Below are positions 45,799-54,201 of a stretch of DNA of 64,000 bases, in pieces. The notes below the pieces were generated by a model. The model saw only the letters and a list, made by a program, of their open reading frames with translations. It ran no database searches and was not told the origin of the DNA. Every line of letters begins with the position of its first letter. The stretch's first letter is position 1. Where the stretch lies: the NCBI RefSeq assembly GCF_001645125.1, contig NZ_LXKA01000110.1, forward strand, positions 452,558 to 516,557, written 5' to 3'. The position numbers and the translations under genes were made by a program. Source of the DNA: Paraburkholderia ginsengiterrae (lineage in GTDB: Bacteria > Pseudomonadota > Gammaproteobacteria > Burkholderiales > Burkholderiaceae).

Positions 45799-46809
45799 AT
45801 GGCACGTTCCGACCAAGTGAAGGCATTACTGCGCGCATATGCTGGTGACAATCACGAGCATTTCTTCGCGGTCGCCATGCAAATGGCGGCAGACGAAGCG
45901 CATCGCGGCCACACCAAGCTGGCGGCAGAACTGCGTGACCTCGTTGATGCAGCGAAGGCTGGAAAGAAACCGGGACTTTCATCTGTCCGCAGCAAGGGGG
46001 CCGGTGGGCCGGCGATTCCTCTCGCCCAGCCGAAGGGTGAGCTCTCCGAGCTGCTGACGGTGCAGTATCCGGACGAGCATTTGCAGCAAATGGTGCTGTC
46101 AGACTCTGTTCGTACAAAGTTGAATCGAGTGCTTCGTGAGCAACGGCACCACGAACAGTTGCGCGGTCATGGGTTAAGCCCGCGCAGGAAGTTGCTTCTT
46201 GTCGGGCCGCCGGGCACGGGTAAGACCATGACGGCCGCGGCGTTGGCCGGCGAGTTGCGTTTGCCTTTGTTTACCGCGCGGTTTGACAGCCTCATCACCA
46301 AGTTCATGGGTGAAAGCGCGTCAAAGCTGCGCCTGGTGTTCGAAGCGCTAAAGTCGACCCGCGGCGTCTATTTCTTTGACGAGTTCGATTCGCTGGGGCT
46401 CCAGCGCGGTAGCCAACACGACGTAGCCGAGATGCGCCGCACGTTGAATATGTTCTTGCAGCTTATCGAACAGGACGCATCCGACAGCCTTCTAATTGCG
46501 GCGACAAATCACGGCAAGGACTTGGATACAGCTCTCTTCCGTCGATTCGATGACGTCATCAAGTACGAAGCGCCCGACGAGCGGCAGATTGAAGCGCTGC
46601 TGAAGAACAGCCTCAGTGTGTTCGCAACGCCAGATATGGACTATCGCCGACTCGCTCTTGCAGGCAAAGGTGAGTCACACGCCGATATCGTCAAAGCCTG
46701 CCTCGACGCATTGAAAGACGCGATTATGGAAGGCGAGAAAACTGTAAGTGAGGCGAGCGTAATCCTCCATCTGGAGGAGCGAGCGCAAGGCCACAATCTG
46801 AACCGGTAA
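45799..46809 (+). CDS. ietA: IetA-type AAA ATPase (IetAS defence module)
   Basis: 336-residue AAA+ ATPase paired with a subtilisin-like protease, the arrangement of the IetAS antiphage system first noted on an Agrobacterium Ti plasmid. An N-terminal helical part (KALLRAYAGDNHEHFFAVAMQMAADEAHRGH) precedes the ATPase core. Walker A is GPPGTGKT (136-143), Walker B is YFFDEFDSLG (Asp194, Glu195), sensor 1 is LIAATNHG and the arginine finger region is ALFRRFDDVI. The start is the ATG at 45799, since GAGG lies 6 bases upstream; a TTG at 45787 is in frame. It is followed after 83 bases by the protease gene. The ATPase probably holds the protease inactive or delivers substrate; this is inferred from the family. 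Confidence 0.85.
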   Translation: MARSDQVKALLRAYAGDNHEHFFAVAMQMAADEAHRGHTKLAAELRDLVDAAKAGKKPGLSSVRSKGAGGPAIPLAQPKGELSELLTVQYPDEHLQQMVLSDSVRTKLNRVLREQRHHEQLRGHGLSPRRKLLLVGPPGTGKTMTAAALAGELRLPLFTARFDSLITKFMGESASKLRLVFEALKSTRGVYFFDEFDSLGLQRGSQHDVAEMRRTLNMFLQLIEQDASDSLLIAATNHGKDLDTALFRRFDDVIKYEAPDERQIEALLKNSLSVFATPDMDYRRLALAGKGESHADIVKACLDALKDAIMEGEKTVSEASVILHLEERAQGHNLNR

Positions 46810-46892
46810 AAGCCGATGTAGCGCGGAGGAAAAACAGGGAAATGTTGCTGTAGACTCTCAAGTCAATAAAACGAAATCTAGAACTTGAGAGA

Positions 46893-49442
46893 ATGGCAGA
46901 CGAACTGTTGAGCCACTTGCTGATTGCTGGGCGCGTGAGAGGCATTCCTTTCAAACCGCCACTGGCAGTCCCACGAAAGCACAAATACAACCGCAATGTC
47001 GGCGAACACGGTCGCCGACTGCTTGCTCAGCTCGACGAGCTGGCTGCTAGCATTGGAGTACTCGAAGCCGTCCGCGAAGCACTCGAGTTGCCGCTCCAGC
47101 GGGGCATGTCAATCGCAGTGGAGTTCACGCCGCGCGGCAAATTCGACTGCAGCAAGGTCGACTGGAGCCAGGACAAGATTGAGCTTCTCACCGTCCAGGC
47201 TCACACAAACTCCGACATCGCGGTACTGCATATCCCAGACGGGAAGCTCGCCGCGCTCGTGCGCCGTATTCGCGATTACGTAGAAACCGAAAATGAGCCC
47301 ACCATTAAACAGGCGGCTCTTGTCGACGCAATTGAAAACATCAAACGTGCGGCCTTCGGTGAAATGTGGACGGACCCGGGCGACCCGCCTACTGATGGAA
47401 AGAAACATTGGTTCCAAGTTTGGCTCCGCCATTCTCACGGCAATGCAGGCGATATCGTCGAAGAGTTCACTCAGCTGTCCGCGCGGGTGGGCATTCAAAC
47501 GGACCCGGGATACGTTGCGTTCCCGGGGCGCCTTGTTGTCGCAGCGCTTGGCACCAAAGAGGCGTTTGAGCAGGCCGTCGAACTTCTTGACCTGATTGCC
47601 GAGATACGCCCTGTCGAACCGACCGCTGAGTTTTTCCTCAGCAAACTTAGCCAGTCGGAACAGGCAGACTGGACTAAAGACCTGCTTTCAAGAACAACTT
47701 TCCCGGACGGTGAAGCGCCACATTTATGCCTAATGGATACGGGAGTGAACCACGGGCATCCGCTTCTGGCTCCCGCGCTTGCCGATGAGGACATGCATAC
47801 ATACGACCCGGCGTGGCAGAAAGCCGACCACGCGGGTCATGGAAGCGAAATGGCCGGTATCGCTGTGTGGGGCGACCTCACCAAACCGTTGTCGTCCGAT
47901 AATGAGGTACTCGTCCCTCACCGACTCGAATCAGTAAAAATCCTTCCTCCCGTCGGACAGACTGCGCCGAAGCTGTGGGGCAAGGTAACCGCAGAATCGG
48001 TCTACCGGGTTGAGGTCACCGCGGCAGAACGTTCGCGGGTCTTTGCAATGATGACCACAACGGTCGGACATCTGCTTGGGTTGCCTTCTGAATGGTCGGC
48101 CACCATAGACCAGCTTGCCTTCGGACGTCCCGCAGTCGACGTCGCCAATGTTGGACGCGCGAAGCAACAGCCCGTCCGGGTCCCTCGTCTTTTTGTACTT
48201 TCTGCAGGCAACGTGCCGTGGGCCGACTGGGGCGAATATCCCGCCAGCAATCACAAGAGTCCCATTCAGAATCCCGCGCAAGCATGGAACGTGTTGACCG
48301 TGGGAGCGGCGACCGCGCTCACCGAAATCGACAACAAGACCTATCCCGACCTTAAGCCACTTGCCACGGCGGGCGACCTTTCGCCGTCGTCGACAACTTC
48401 ACTGCTGTGGTCAAACACCGCGTGGCCGTTAAAGCCAGATGTCGTAGCAGAGGGCGGCAACGCCTCACGCGACAAATACTCGGTAACAGTCGGGCCTGAC
48501 GCGCTTCGGGTTCTGACGACGTCGGATACACCAACCGCCGCACTTTTCGCAGCGACTGGAGATACGAGCGCTGCAGCGGCCGAAGTAGCGCGGCTGTGCG
48601 CCCACCTGCGCGCCGAGTATCCCGACTATTGGCCCGAGACGATTCGCGCGCTGGTTGTCCATGGAGCCGACCACACGCCAGCAATGCGTGAGCCGTTTCC
48701 TAAAGTCCTTAAACAGGACCACAAGGACCGCCTGCTGCGCATGTACGGCTTCGGCCTTGTGAATCATGACTCCGCGCAGTTCTCAACCGCACACCGCCCG
48801 ACCCTTGTAGTGCAACGTTCGTTCGCCCCCTATCAACGACAGGTGGGCGGGTACATCGGCTCGGGCCCGATGCAACTACATGATTTACCGTGGCCAGCAG
48901 ACGAGCTCAAGCACATCAGCGAGAAGCAAGTCGAGTTGCGCGTCACCCTGTCGTATTTCGTAGAGCCCAACCCGAGTGCGCGTGGCTGGCTGAGCAAGTT
49001 CCGGTACCAGTCCTTTGGCCTGAGGTTTCTCGTAAAAGGCGCTTCTGAAGATGACGCTCAGTTCTTGCTGCGGGTGAACCGACAAGCGCGCGAGGAGCTC
49101 TCCGAAGAAGAGCTGGAAGACGAGTACAACGACCCTGACGTTAAATATTGGCGATATGGGCCAAAGATACGTACCCGTGGCTCCGTCCACTCGGACGTGT
49201 GGACAGGCACTGCAGAACAACTTGCTGCCAAAAACCAGATTGCGATTGTCCCAGTGGGTGGCTGGTGGAAATACTGGAAGAGCGCCAAGCAATACGGCAT
49301 GGAAGCCCGGTATGCCTTGGTCGTTTCGTTGCGCGTCGACGAGGACGTCGATACTGACGTCTACACGCCTATCGTGACCATCCTCGCGCCTGCGGCCGTC
49401 ATCGATATCGATGTGGACGGTGGAGACGAAGACTTACTTTAA
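46893..49442 (+). CDS. ietS: IetS-type subtilisin-like (S8) serine protease
   Basis: 849-residue protease partner of the AAA ATPase. The catalytic triad is visible as CLMDTGVNHGHP (Asp282), DHAGHGSEMAGI (His316) and GDTSAAAAEVA (Ser559; the usual GTSxAxP is varied). An N-terminal ~270-residue region precedes the peptidase domain, and a C-terminal ~250-residue beta-rich region follows it. No signal peptide is seen, so it acts in the cytoplasm. The end (VYTPIVTILAPAAVIDIDVDGG) recurs as a relic at 59785-59874. The ATG at 46893 follows TTGAGAGA. In the known IetAS system both genes are required; the trigger is unknown. Confidence 0.87.
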   Translation: MADELLSHLLIAGRVRGIPFKPPLAVPRKHKYNRNVGEHGRRLLAQLDELAASIGVLEAVREALELPLQRGMSIAVEFTPRGKFDCSKVDWSQDKIELLTVQAHTNSDIAVLHIPDGKLAALVRRIRDYVETENEPTIKQAALVDAIENIKRAAFGEMWTDPGDPPTDGKKHWFQVWLRHSHGNAGDIVEEFTQLSARVGIQTDPGYVAFPGRLVVAALGTKEAFEQAVELLDLIAEIRPVEPTAEFFLSKLSQSEQADWTKDLLSRTTFPDGEAPHLCLMDTGVNHGHPLLAPALADEDMHTYDPAWQKADHAGHGSEMAGIAVWGDLTKPLSSDNEVLVPHRLESVKILPPVGQTAPKLWGKVTAESVYRVEVTAAERSRVFAMMTTTVGHLLGLPSEWSATIDQLAFGRPAVDVANVGRAKQQPVRVPRLFVLSAGNVPWADWGEYPASNHKSPIQNPAQAWNVLTVGAATALTEIDNKTYPDLKPLATAGDLSPSSTTSLLWSNTAWPLKPDVVAEGGNASRDKYSVTVGPDALRVLTTSDTPTAALFAATGDTSAAAAEVARLCAHLRAEYPDYWPETIRALVVHGADHTPAMREPFPKVLKQDHKDRLLRMYGFGLVNHDSAQFSTAHRPTLVVQRSFAPYQRQVGGYIGSGPMQLHDLPWPADELKHISEKQVELRVTLSYFVEPNPSARGWLSKFRYQSFGLRFLVKGASEDDAQFLLRVNRQAREELSEEELEDEYNDPDVKYWRYGPKIRTRGSVHSDVWTGTAEQLAAKNQIAIVPVGGWWKYWKSAKQYGMEARYALVVSLRVDEDVDTDVYTPIVTILAPAAVIDIDVDGGDEDLL

Positions 49443-49505
49443 GTGGCCGACACGGATGTCGCCCTTTCTGAAAAATGCTGACGTCAGTACGTCAAAGTGA
49501 GAAAC

Positions 49506-50303
49506 ATGGCAATCGATATCGTAGGCTATCTAAAGTCATTAACCGCAGAATGTAACGCCCAAAAGGACAGGGTTCGTCATTTCATTGGCCTGAACCACCT
49601 GCTATCCGATGGCGCGTGGAAAGAATCGGTTCTTCGCGCGATGATTTCAAGAACCATGCCGGCAACGTATGCCGTCGCCTCCGGCTTCGTCGTTACTGAA
49701 GACGAAGTTTCCACACAGATTGATGTCTTGATTTACGACACATCAATCCCCGTCTTATACAAAGGTGGCGACCTGGTCTTCGTCCCGCCGGCTGCATGTG
49801 TTGCAATTATCGAAGTGAAGTCAAGATTGAATGCTACGCAGTTCCGCAACGCTACGCAAAAGCTCGCAGACATCTGTGACCTCGTTAAGCGGTATGAGCC
49901 ACAGAAGCGGCTTTTCGCTGGTCTGTTCGCATACGAGCAAGACGGGGGCAATTATCAAACTTTGCTTGAGCATATCGCTGCTGCCGCCAATGGTTCGTCC
50001 CAACGAGTGGTCAACCATGCCGCGATAGGAAACAATACTTTCATTAAATATTGGCCCGAACATCCTGACTCGGGGGCTGAGGGATACAAGACGTGGCACC
50101 ACTACACGTTGACAGATATGGCGCCTGGCTATTTCCTGCATAACCTAATGTCCTACCTGGCCCGTGAGAATCTTATTCGCGGAAACAATGTTTGGTTTCC
50201 GGGGGACGGCAAAGAAGCCCGATGCGATGGTACTGAAGCTTTGATAGCGGCGGCTCCACCTGCGCCCGAGCCTGCAGCGCTGGAGCCACGGCAAACGGAT
50301 TAA
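49506..50303 (+). CDS. DUF6602-type putative nuclease-fold protein
   Basis: 265-residue protein with the DUF6602 pattern: helical N-terminus (VRHFIGLNHLLSDGAWKESVLRAMISRTMP), VASGFVVTEDEVSTQIDVLIYDTSIPVLYKGGD, and CVAIIEVKSRLN. The D...ExK arrangement (Asp in QIDVLIYD, Glu and Lys in IIEVKS) fits a PD-(D/E)XK restriction-like core. That reading is mine; nuclease activity is not established for the family. It follows ietS after 63 bases in the same direction. The ATG at 49506 was preferred to a GTG three codons earlier because of the spacing of AAGTGAG upstream. Confidence 0.7.
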   Translation: MAIDIVGYLKSLTAECNAQKDRVRHFIGLNHLLSDGAWKESVLRAMISRTMPATYAVASGFVVTEDEVSTQIDVLIYDTSIPVLYKGGDLVFVPPAACVAIIEVKSRLNATQFRNATQKLADICDLVKRYEPQKRLFAGLFAYEQDGGNYQTLLEHIAAAANGSSQRVVNHAAIGNNTFIKYWPEHPDSGAEGYKTWHHYTLTDMAPGYFLHNLMSYLARENLIRGNNVWFPGDGKEARCDGTEALIAAAPPAPEPAALEPRQTD

Positions 50304-50389
50304 CGAAGACAACAATACCAAAACTGGCGCGGAAGGCAGTCTCCCCCGGGCCTGCGTCCCTTTCGCTTCTTGACTGTTCGAAGACAGCT

Positions 50390-51505
50390 ATGGCCATCGA
50401 CCTATTTGCAGACACCGGCAAGCAAGAGTCAGAATTGCATCCGCAATACAAGAGTCTTCGAGACCTTCCGGGCTACGCGCCCGCGCGCAGTCTGATTCGA
50501 GAGTTGCAAAAGAATTTCTCTGACCCGGATGGAAACTTTGTTGAGCAATTCCAGACCTTCGGGTTCGATGCGCGCACGTTCGAGTTCTTCCTATCCGTAA
50601 TGCTCGAGGACGTCGGCCACGAAGTCGACCGGACCCACGACCGACCAGACTTTCTCATCACCAAAGACGGACTAACAGCTGCCGTAGAAGCCGTTACTGC
50701 GAATCCGCCACCCAACAGCATGATTCAACCCTATACGAATCTTCCCAAGGGAGGTTCGGTCCCTGACGCAATCGAGCATCTCGAACAAACGATTCCCGTC
50801 AGACTGGGCAGTCCGCTTTACTCAAAGCTAAAGAAGAAGTACTGGACTCTCCCCCAGATGCAGGGGAAACCGCTCATTCTCGCGATTCAAGATTTCCATA
50901 CCGCTGGGGCGTTACTTTCGACGAGCACTGGCCTCGGCCGATATCTCTACGGCCAAGGCCAGAAGTGGTGGCACGACGAAGACGGAAATCTCGTGATAGA
51001 GGGTCATGCTCTTACAGAGCATAAGTTGGGGACGAAGAGGATTCCATCCGGATATTTCAACCAACCGGATGCCGAGAATATTTCCGCTGTTATGTTTTGC
51101 AACACAGGCACCGTTGCCAAGTTCAATCGAATGGGTCAACAGGACAAGCACCGCCACAAGCGCGTGCGAATGATTCGCTCGGGAACTTGTTATCGGCACG
51201 ACCCAAACGCCGCGCTGCCTGCTGCCTTTGTCTACGAAGTCGGCGCCCCGGAGGAAGGCAAAGAAACGTGGAGAGAAGGCACTGTGCTCTTTCACAATCC
51301 GAATGCCTTGCATCCGCTTCCGAGCGAGTGGTTTGGCGCTGCGTTGGAAGATGAGCTGGTAGGCGGAGAAAGAATCTGCACATTCGCGGAGCCATTCCTT
51401 CCCTATGCTTCGATAACTCAGATATTCGAGGACGCTCCTCTCGCGCTGGTACAGGAATATGTGGACATGCAGGTCCGCGTGCTTACCTCGATTTTCCCCG
51501 AGTGA
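50390..51505 (+). CDS. Hypothetical protein with possible restriction-like core
   Basis: 371-residue protein I cannot assign. Similar sequences are often labelled 'glycosaminoglycan attachment site' proteins, a name without functional meaning. Residues 75-110 (FFLSVMLEDVGHEVDRTHDRPDFLITKDGLTAAVEAVTANPP) show a D-(x)n-ExV pattern reminiscent of a PD-(D/E)XK fold with the lysine replaced. The rest is alpha/beta with several conserved-looking Trp/His. It lies 86 bases after the DUF6602 gene and 64 bases before the truncated OLD-type gene, in the same direction. It is probably part of the same transcript. Confidence 0.6.
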   Translation: MAIDLFADTGKQESELHPQYKSLRDLPGYAPARSLIRELQKNFSDPDGNFVEQFQTFGFDARTFEFFLSVMLEDVGHEVDRTHDRPDFLITKDGLTAAVEAVTANPPPNSMIQPYTNLPKGGSVPDAIEHLEQTIPVRLGSPLYSKLKKKYWTLPQMQGKPLILAIQDFHTAGALLSTSTGLGRYLYGQGQKWWHDEDGNLVIEGHALTEHKLGTKRIPSGYFNQPDAENISAVMFCNTGTVAKFNRMGQQDKHRHKRVRMIRSGTCYRHDPNAALPAAFVYEVGAPEEGKETWREGTVLFHNPNALHPLPSEWFGAALEDELVGGERICTFAEPFLPYASITQIFEDAPLALVQEYVDMQVRVLTSIFPE

Positions 51506-51569
51506 CAATCACGCGAGTACGGCGGCGGGGTGAGTCAATGCAGGCGTCTGCGATATGGGCGGTGAGACC

Positions 51570-51995
51570 ATGGCAAAAATCAGAAAAATTGAAATCAGAA
51601 ACTTCCGAGGCATTTGCGAGCTCGACTGGTTCCCGTCCGCAGGCATCAACTGTCTGATAGGCCCAGGAGACACGGGTAAATCGACGGTGCTTGACGCCAT
51701 TGACCTCTGCCTCAGCGCTCGTCGAAACATCGTGATTGCCAACTCCGACTTCCACAAGTTGGACGTCGAGCAGCCTATTGGCATCACGCTAACGCTATCC
51801 GGTCTTGCGTACGGAGGTTATGCGCAGCCAAGGTACGAGTGGGCTCGGAGGCACGAATCAGAACGGGCCGCCGAGCCCCGCATCAGCGCTCACTCATTAG
51901 ACGCCAGACAAGTCTCGGGAATGATGGCAGTGACACACGCCGTTGCCCCGCGTCGATTGCGGTGCGCTACCATCATGATGCCAGCCCCCCTTTAG
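51570..51995 (+). pseudogene. Truncated OLD-family ATP-dependent endonuclease
   Basis: The first ~80 codons are a clear OLD/RecF-type ATPase start: AKIRKIEIRNFRGICELDW, then Walker A LIGPGDTGKSTVLDAIDLCL and RRNIVIANSDFHKLDVEQPI. Full-length members have about 600-700 residues with a TOPRIM domain at the end. Here homology stops near 51815 and the frame runs on for some 60 unrelated codons to a stop at 51995, across the 3' end of the opposite-strand gene. The signalling ATG at 51570 has GGTGAG upstream. It has lost the ABC signature and nuclease domain, so it is a remnant and marks a rearrangement junction. Confidence 0.8.
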
Positions 51996-52574
51996 AAGGT
52001 AGAAGGCCACCGCCTCAATGGCACGCACCTCGCTGACTTCATATCCGAAAAACGCCGTCGCCCATTCCAAGGCCCTGTTCGCATCGGCCGCGTCGACCAG
52101 GCGAACGCCATCGAGGTAGTCGCGGTAGAAGTCCAGCGCATACGCAGAACTGTGCGGCTTGCCGCTCAGCAACTGAAGCCAGCTGTCGGTGATGGGGAAG
52201 TGAGTCGGCGCGTAGAAATGGAGGAACTTCGAACCGCCGACCATCGAATTGTTTACAACGCGACTCGCGAGGTACGTCAGCCGCGCCACGTCGAGTTCGG
52301 TTTTGTTCAGCTCGGCCGCGAGCTCGCGGGCTATCGTCCGGTCGACCTCGAATTTCGTCGCCCGCTTCATCCACGTGTACACCTTGTGCAGGCCATCAAC
52401 GACCTGCTCTTCATCCCAGGCCCGCGCAACCGTAACTCTCGCGAAGTGTGCGACGTACTGCTGATAGGTCCGGATGTAGAAATCGGCCGGCGCCGGTGAA
52501 TCGGGAATCTCTACGGTCCAGATGGCCAGGTGAAAACGTTGCGCAATCAGCGCGGGCGTAGGACGACGTGCCAT
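51897..52574 (-). CDS. Hypothetical protein with SKFLHF motif, C-terminus possibly altered
   Basis: 225-residue protein, not assigned to a family with certainty. Residues 115-135 (GGSKFLHFYAPTHFPITDSWLQLL) carry a sK-hLHF-P--FPI-Ds pattern found in several uncharacterised bacterial proteins. The rest is helical. The ATG at 52574 has a strong ribosome-binding site (GGAGG 6 bases upstream). The last ~28 codons (after FYLLKGGWHHDG) are unlike the rest and lie across the junction with the truncated OLD gene, so the end is probably new sequence. It is downstream of the cyclase operon after 151 bases and may belong to the transferred segment. Confidence 0.55.
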   Translation of the reverse strand: MARRPTPALIAQRFHLAIWTVEIPDSPAPADFYIRTYQQYVAHFARVTVARAWDEEQVVDGLHKVYTWMKRATKFEVDRTIARELAAELNKTELDVARLTYLASRVVNNSMVGGSKFLHFYAPTHFPITDSWLQLLSGKPHSSAYALDFYRDYLDGVRLVDAADANRALEWATAFFGYEVSEVRAIEAVAFYLLKGGWHHDGSAPQSTRGNGVCHCHHSRDLSGV

Positions 52575-52725
52575 GGGAGCCTCCGTGCGTTAGGAAGGGC
52601 TCGACTTTGCCTTGGCCGCGCTGATATACCAACCTGTTGTTGTTTGCACGCCATGTTCGAGTACTGGTCCTACTTGACGCGCCAGGCGCTGCGGCGTCGG
52701 GCATGGCGCCCTGAGCGATGAGGTG

Positions 52726-53499
52726 CTACTTGGATGCTACGCGGTACCCGTCAACAGACTTGACTCTTGTTTTAATAAAACTCAGGAGGCCCCCCTTCGA
52801 ACTCGGCCATCCACTCCTCACTGACTCTGAGACGTGAACTGTGTTCGTGCCGCCACTGAGTTTGGTCGCCTCCCATACGCACTCGCCTATCGCTTTCGGT
52901 TGCGCGTCCTGGTCATCGCCCACGAGCGATATCAGGGCTTTACTCATCGACAATCCCGCGCCGATGTGAATTTCCGGCAAGTCGAAACGTGCCTGCAGAT
53001 GACGATTCACGATATCGCGCGATTGCCCGACGCAATGCTTTGCAGCTCGGTATGCTTGGCGAATGGTCTCAACCCTGTCCTCCGGGTCAACGCGGAAGAG
53101 GATTAGTGCGCCGTCTCCGAGGTATTCAGTGACCACGCCCTCATTGAAGGCACAGGTTACGGAGACTGCCGGCAACAGCGCTGACGTTTCGTAATAGACG
53201 CGCTGGAAGCCGTACTCAATCTTTGCGGATGCTCTGCGGGATTTCAGATGCTCCGAAGAGTTGCGCATGTCAACAACTAATGCGACAAATTCGTCCACAG
53301 TCGGCCGGTCCCCCGAGACCCATGGGTGCCCCGGGATGGATGACGGCTTCGAGCGTGCCTCCTCCAGTGCGTGGTCAAATACTGGCTGAGATTTAGCAAG
53401 TACAACCTGGCGCCCGACAGACTTCCAGGTCGCTTCCGCACGGTTCAATCCGCGCTCGACGGCGTCGGAAACCTGTCTCTCTTGGGTAGATGTCAGCAT
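52726..53499 (-). CDS. Second class III cyclase-like protein (degenerate) of Pycsar operon
   Basis: 257-residue protein with a class III nucleotidyl cyclase domain (about 65-225). The two metal-binding aspartates are present: ALVVDMRNSSE (Asp77) and EYLGDGALILF (Asp129). At the position of the transition-state Asn the sequence reads GECVWEATKL, with Trp209 replacing the Asn seen in the first cyclase (GPAANHAAKL). The N-terminal 60 residues form a separate helical part. It starts 12 bases after the first cyclase in the same direction. Class III cyclases build their sites across a dimer, so this subunit may need the first cyclase as a partner; this is inference. Function as a pyrimidine or purine cyclase is unknown. 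Confidence 0.75.
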   Translation of the reverse strand: MLTSTQERQVSDAVERGLNRAEATWKSVGRQVVLAKSQPVFDHALEEARSKPSSIPGHPWVSGDRPTVDEFVALVVDMRNSSEHLKSRRASAKIEYGFQRVYYETSALLPAVSVTCAFNEGVVTEYLGDGALILFRVDPEDRVETIRQAYRAAKHCVGQSRDIVNRHLQARFDLPEIHIGAGLSMSKALISLVGDDQDAQPKAIGECVWEATKLSGGTNTVHVSESVRSGWPSSKGGLLSFIKTRVKSVDGYRVASK

Positions 53500-53511
53500 G
53501 TAAAGGCTAGC

Positions 53512-54198
53512 TTAGGTGAATGCAATATGCCACGTCGACCGGAAAACTTGGTAATTGAGAGAGTTGCTTTGCCACGTCTCCCATACGGCAACGCCGTTGA
53601 CAGCCCGAAGTCCAATGTCGAGCTGGCCGAAAACAGCAGGTGTTATGTACGTCTGGTGGGTATCCGGGGACGCGGCCAGTTTCGCGGCGTGATTTGCGGC
53701 CGGTCCGACCCACACCAAGTCGTTCGCGCCACGTATGCCAGTCCGGGCGACGAACAGCGGGCTGGCATCGATACCGACCACGTGCTTAAGCACATAGCTG
53801 TCAGCCGGCCACTTTGCTGCCTTTGCCGGTCGTATCACGTCACTAACCGCGAAATTAAGCTTCATCGCGGCGCGAACAGCACGGTTTTCTTTGTTGTCAC
53901 CGATGAAGACTGCCATAACACGGTCGCCGTCGTATGCCGTTATCGCGCCGCCGGATTCTCGAATGATTTTCGCCGCGCAATGAAGGAAAACCTTGTAGAT
54001 GTCCGCTGCGAACCATGCATTCCACCGGTCCACCAGAACGGTGGAATCAGACAGGTCGGCATACAGGACAACTGCGTCTAGCTGGACGGCATCGTTCCCG
54101 AGGGCAATGTCCGTTTCCACCGGAACGACCTGGCCGTTACGAGTTGTCCAGTTGGTGTCGAAGACCGAATTGACGTACTGGGTCAGTTGCTGACGCAT
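53512..54198 (-). CDS. pycC: Pycsar-type nucleotidyl cyclase (PycC-like)
   Basis: 228-residue class III nucleotidyl cyclase. Metal-binding aspartates lie in VLYADLSDST (Asp48) and AYDGDRVMAVF (Asp92); the transition-state and purine/pyrimidine-contacting segment is VGPAANHAAKL (Asn169, Lys173). The GPAAN pattern is typical of PycC cyclases, which make cCMP or cUMP on phage infection. Its position directly after a cNMP-binding TIR effector (TAA-GCG-ATG, 3 bases) defines a Pycsar module. Which pyrimidine it uses cannot be read here. No signal peptide or membrane segments are seen. Confidence 0.85.
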   Translation of the reverse strand: MRQQLTQYVNSVFDTNWTTRNGQVVPVETDIALGNDAVQLDAVVLYADLSDSTVLVDRWNAWFAADIYKVFLHCAAKIIRESGGAITAYDGDRVMAVFIGDNKENRAVRAAMKLNFAVSDVIRPAKAAKWPADSYVLKHVVGIDASPLFVARTGIRGANDLVWVGPAANHAAKLAASPDTHQTYITPAVFGQLDIGLRAVNGVAVWETWQSNSLNYQVFRSTWHIAFT

Positions 54199-54201
54199 CG
54201 C

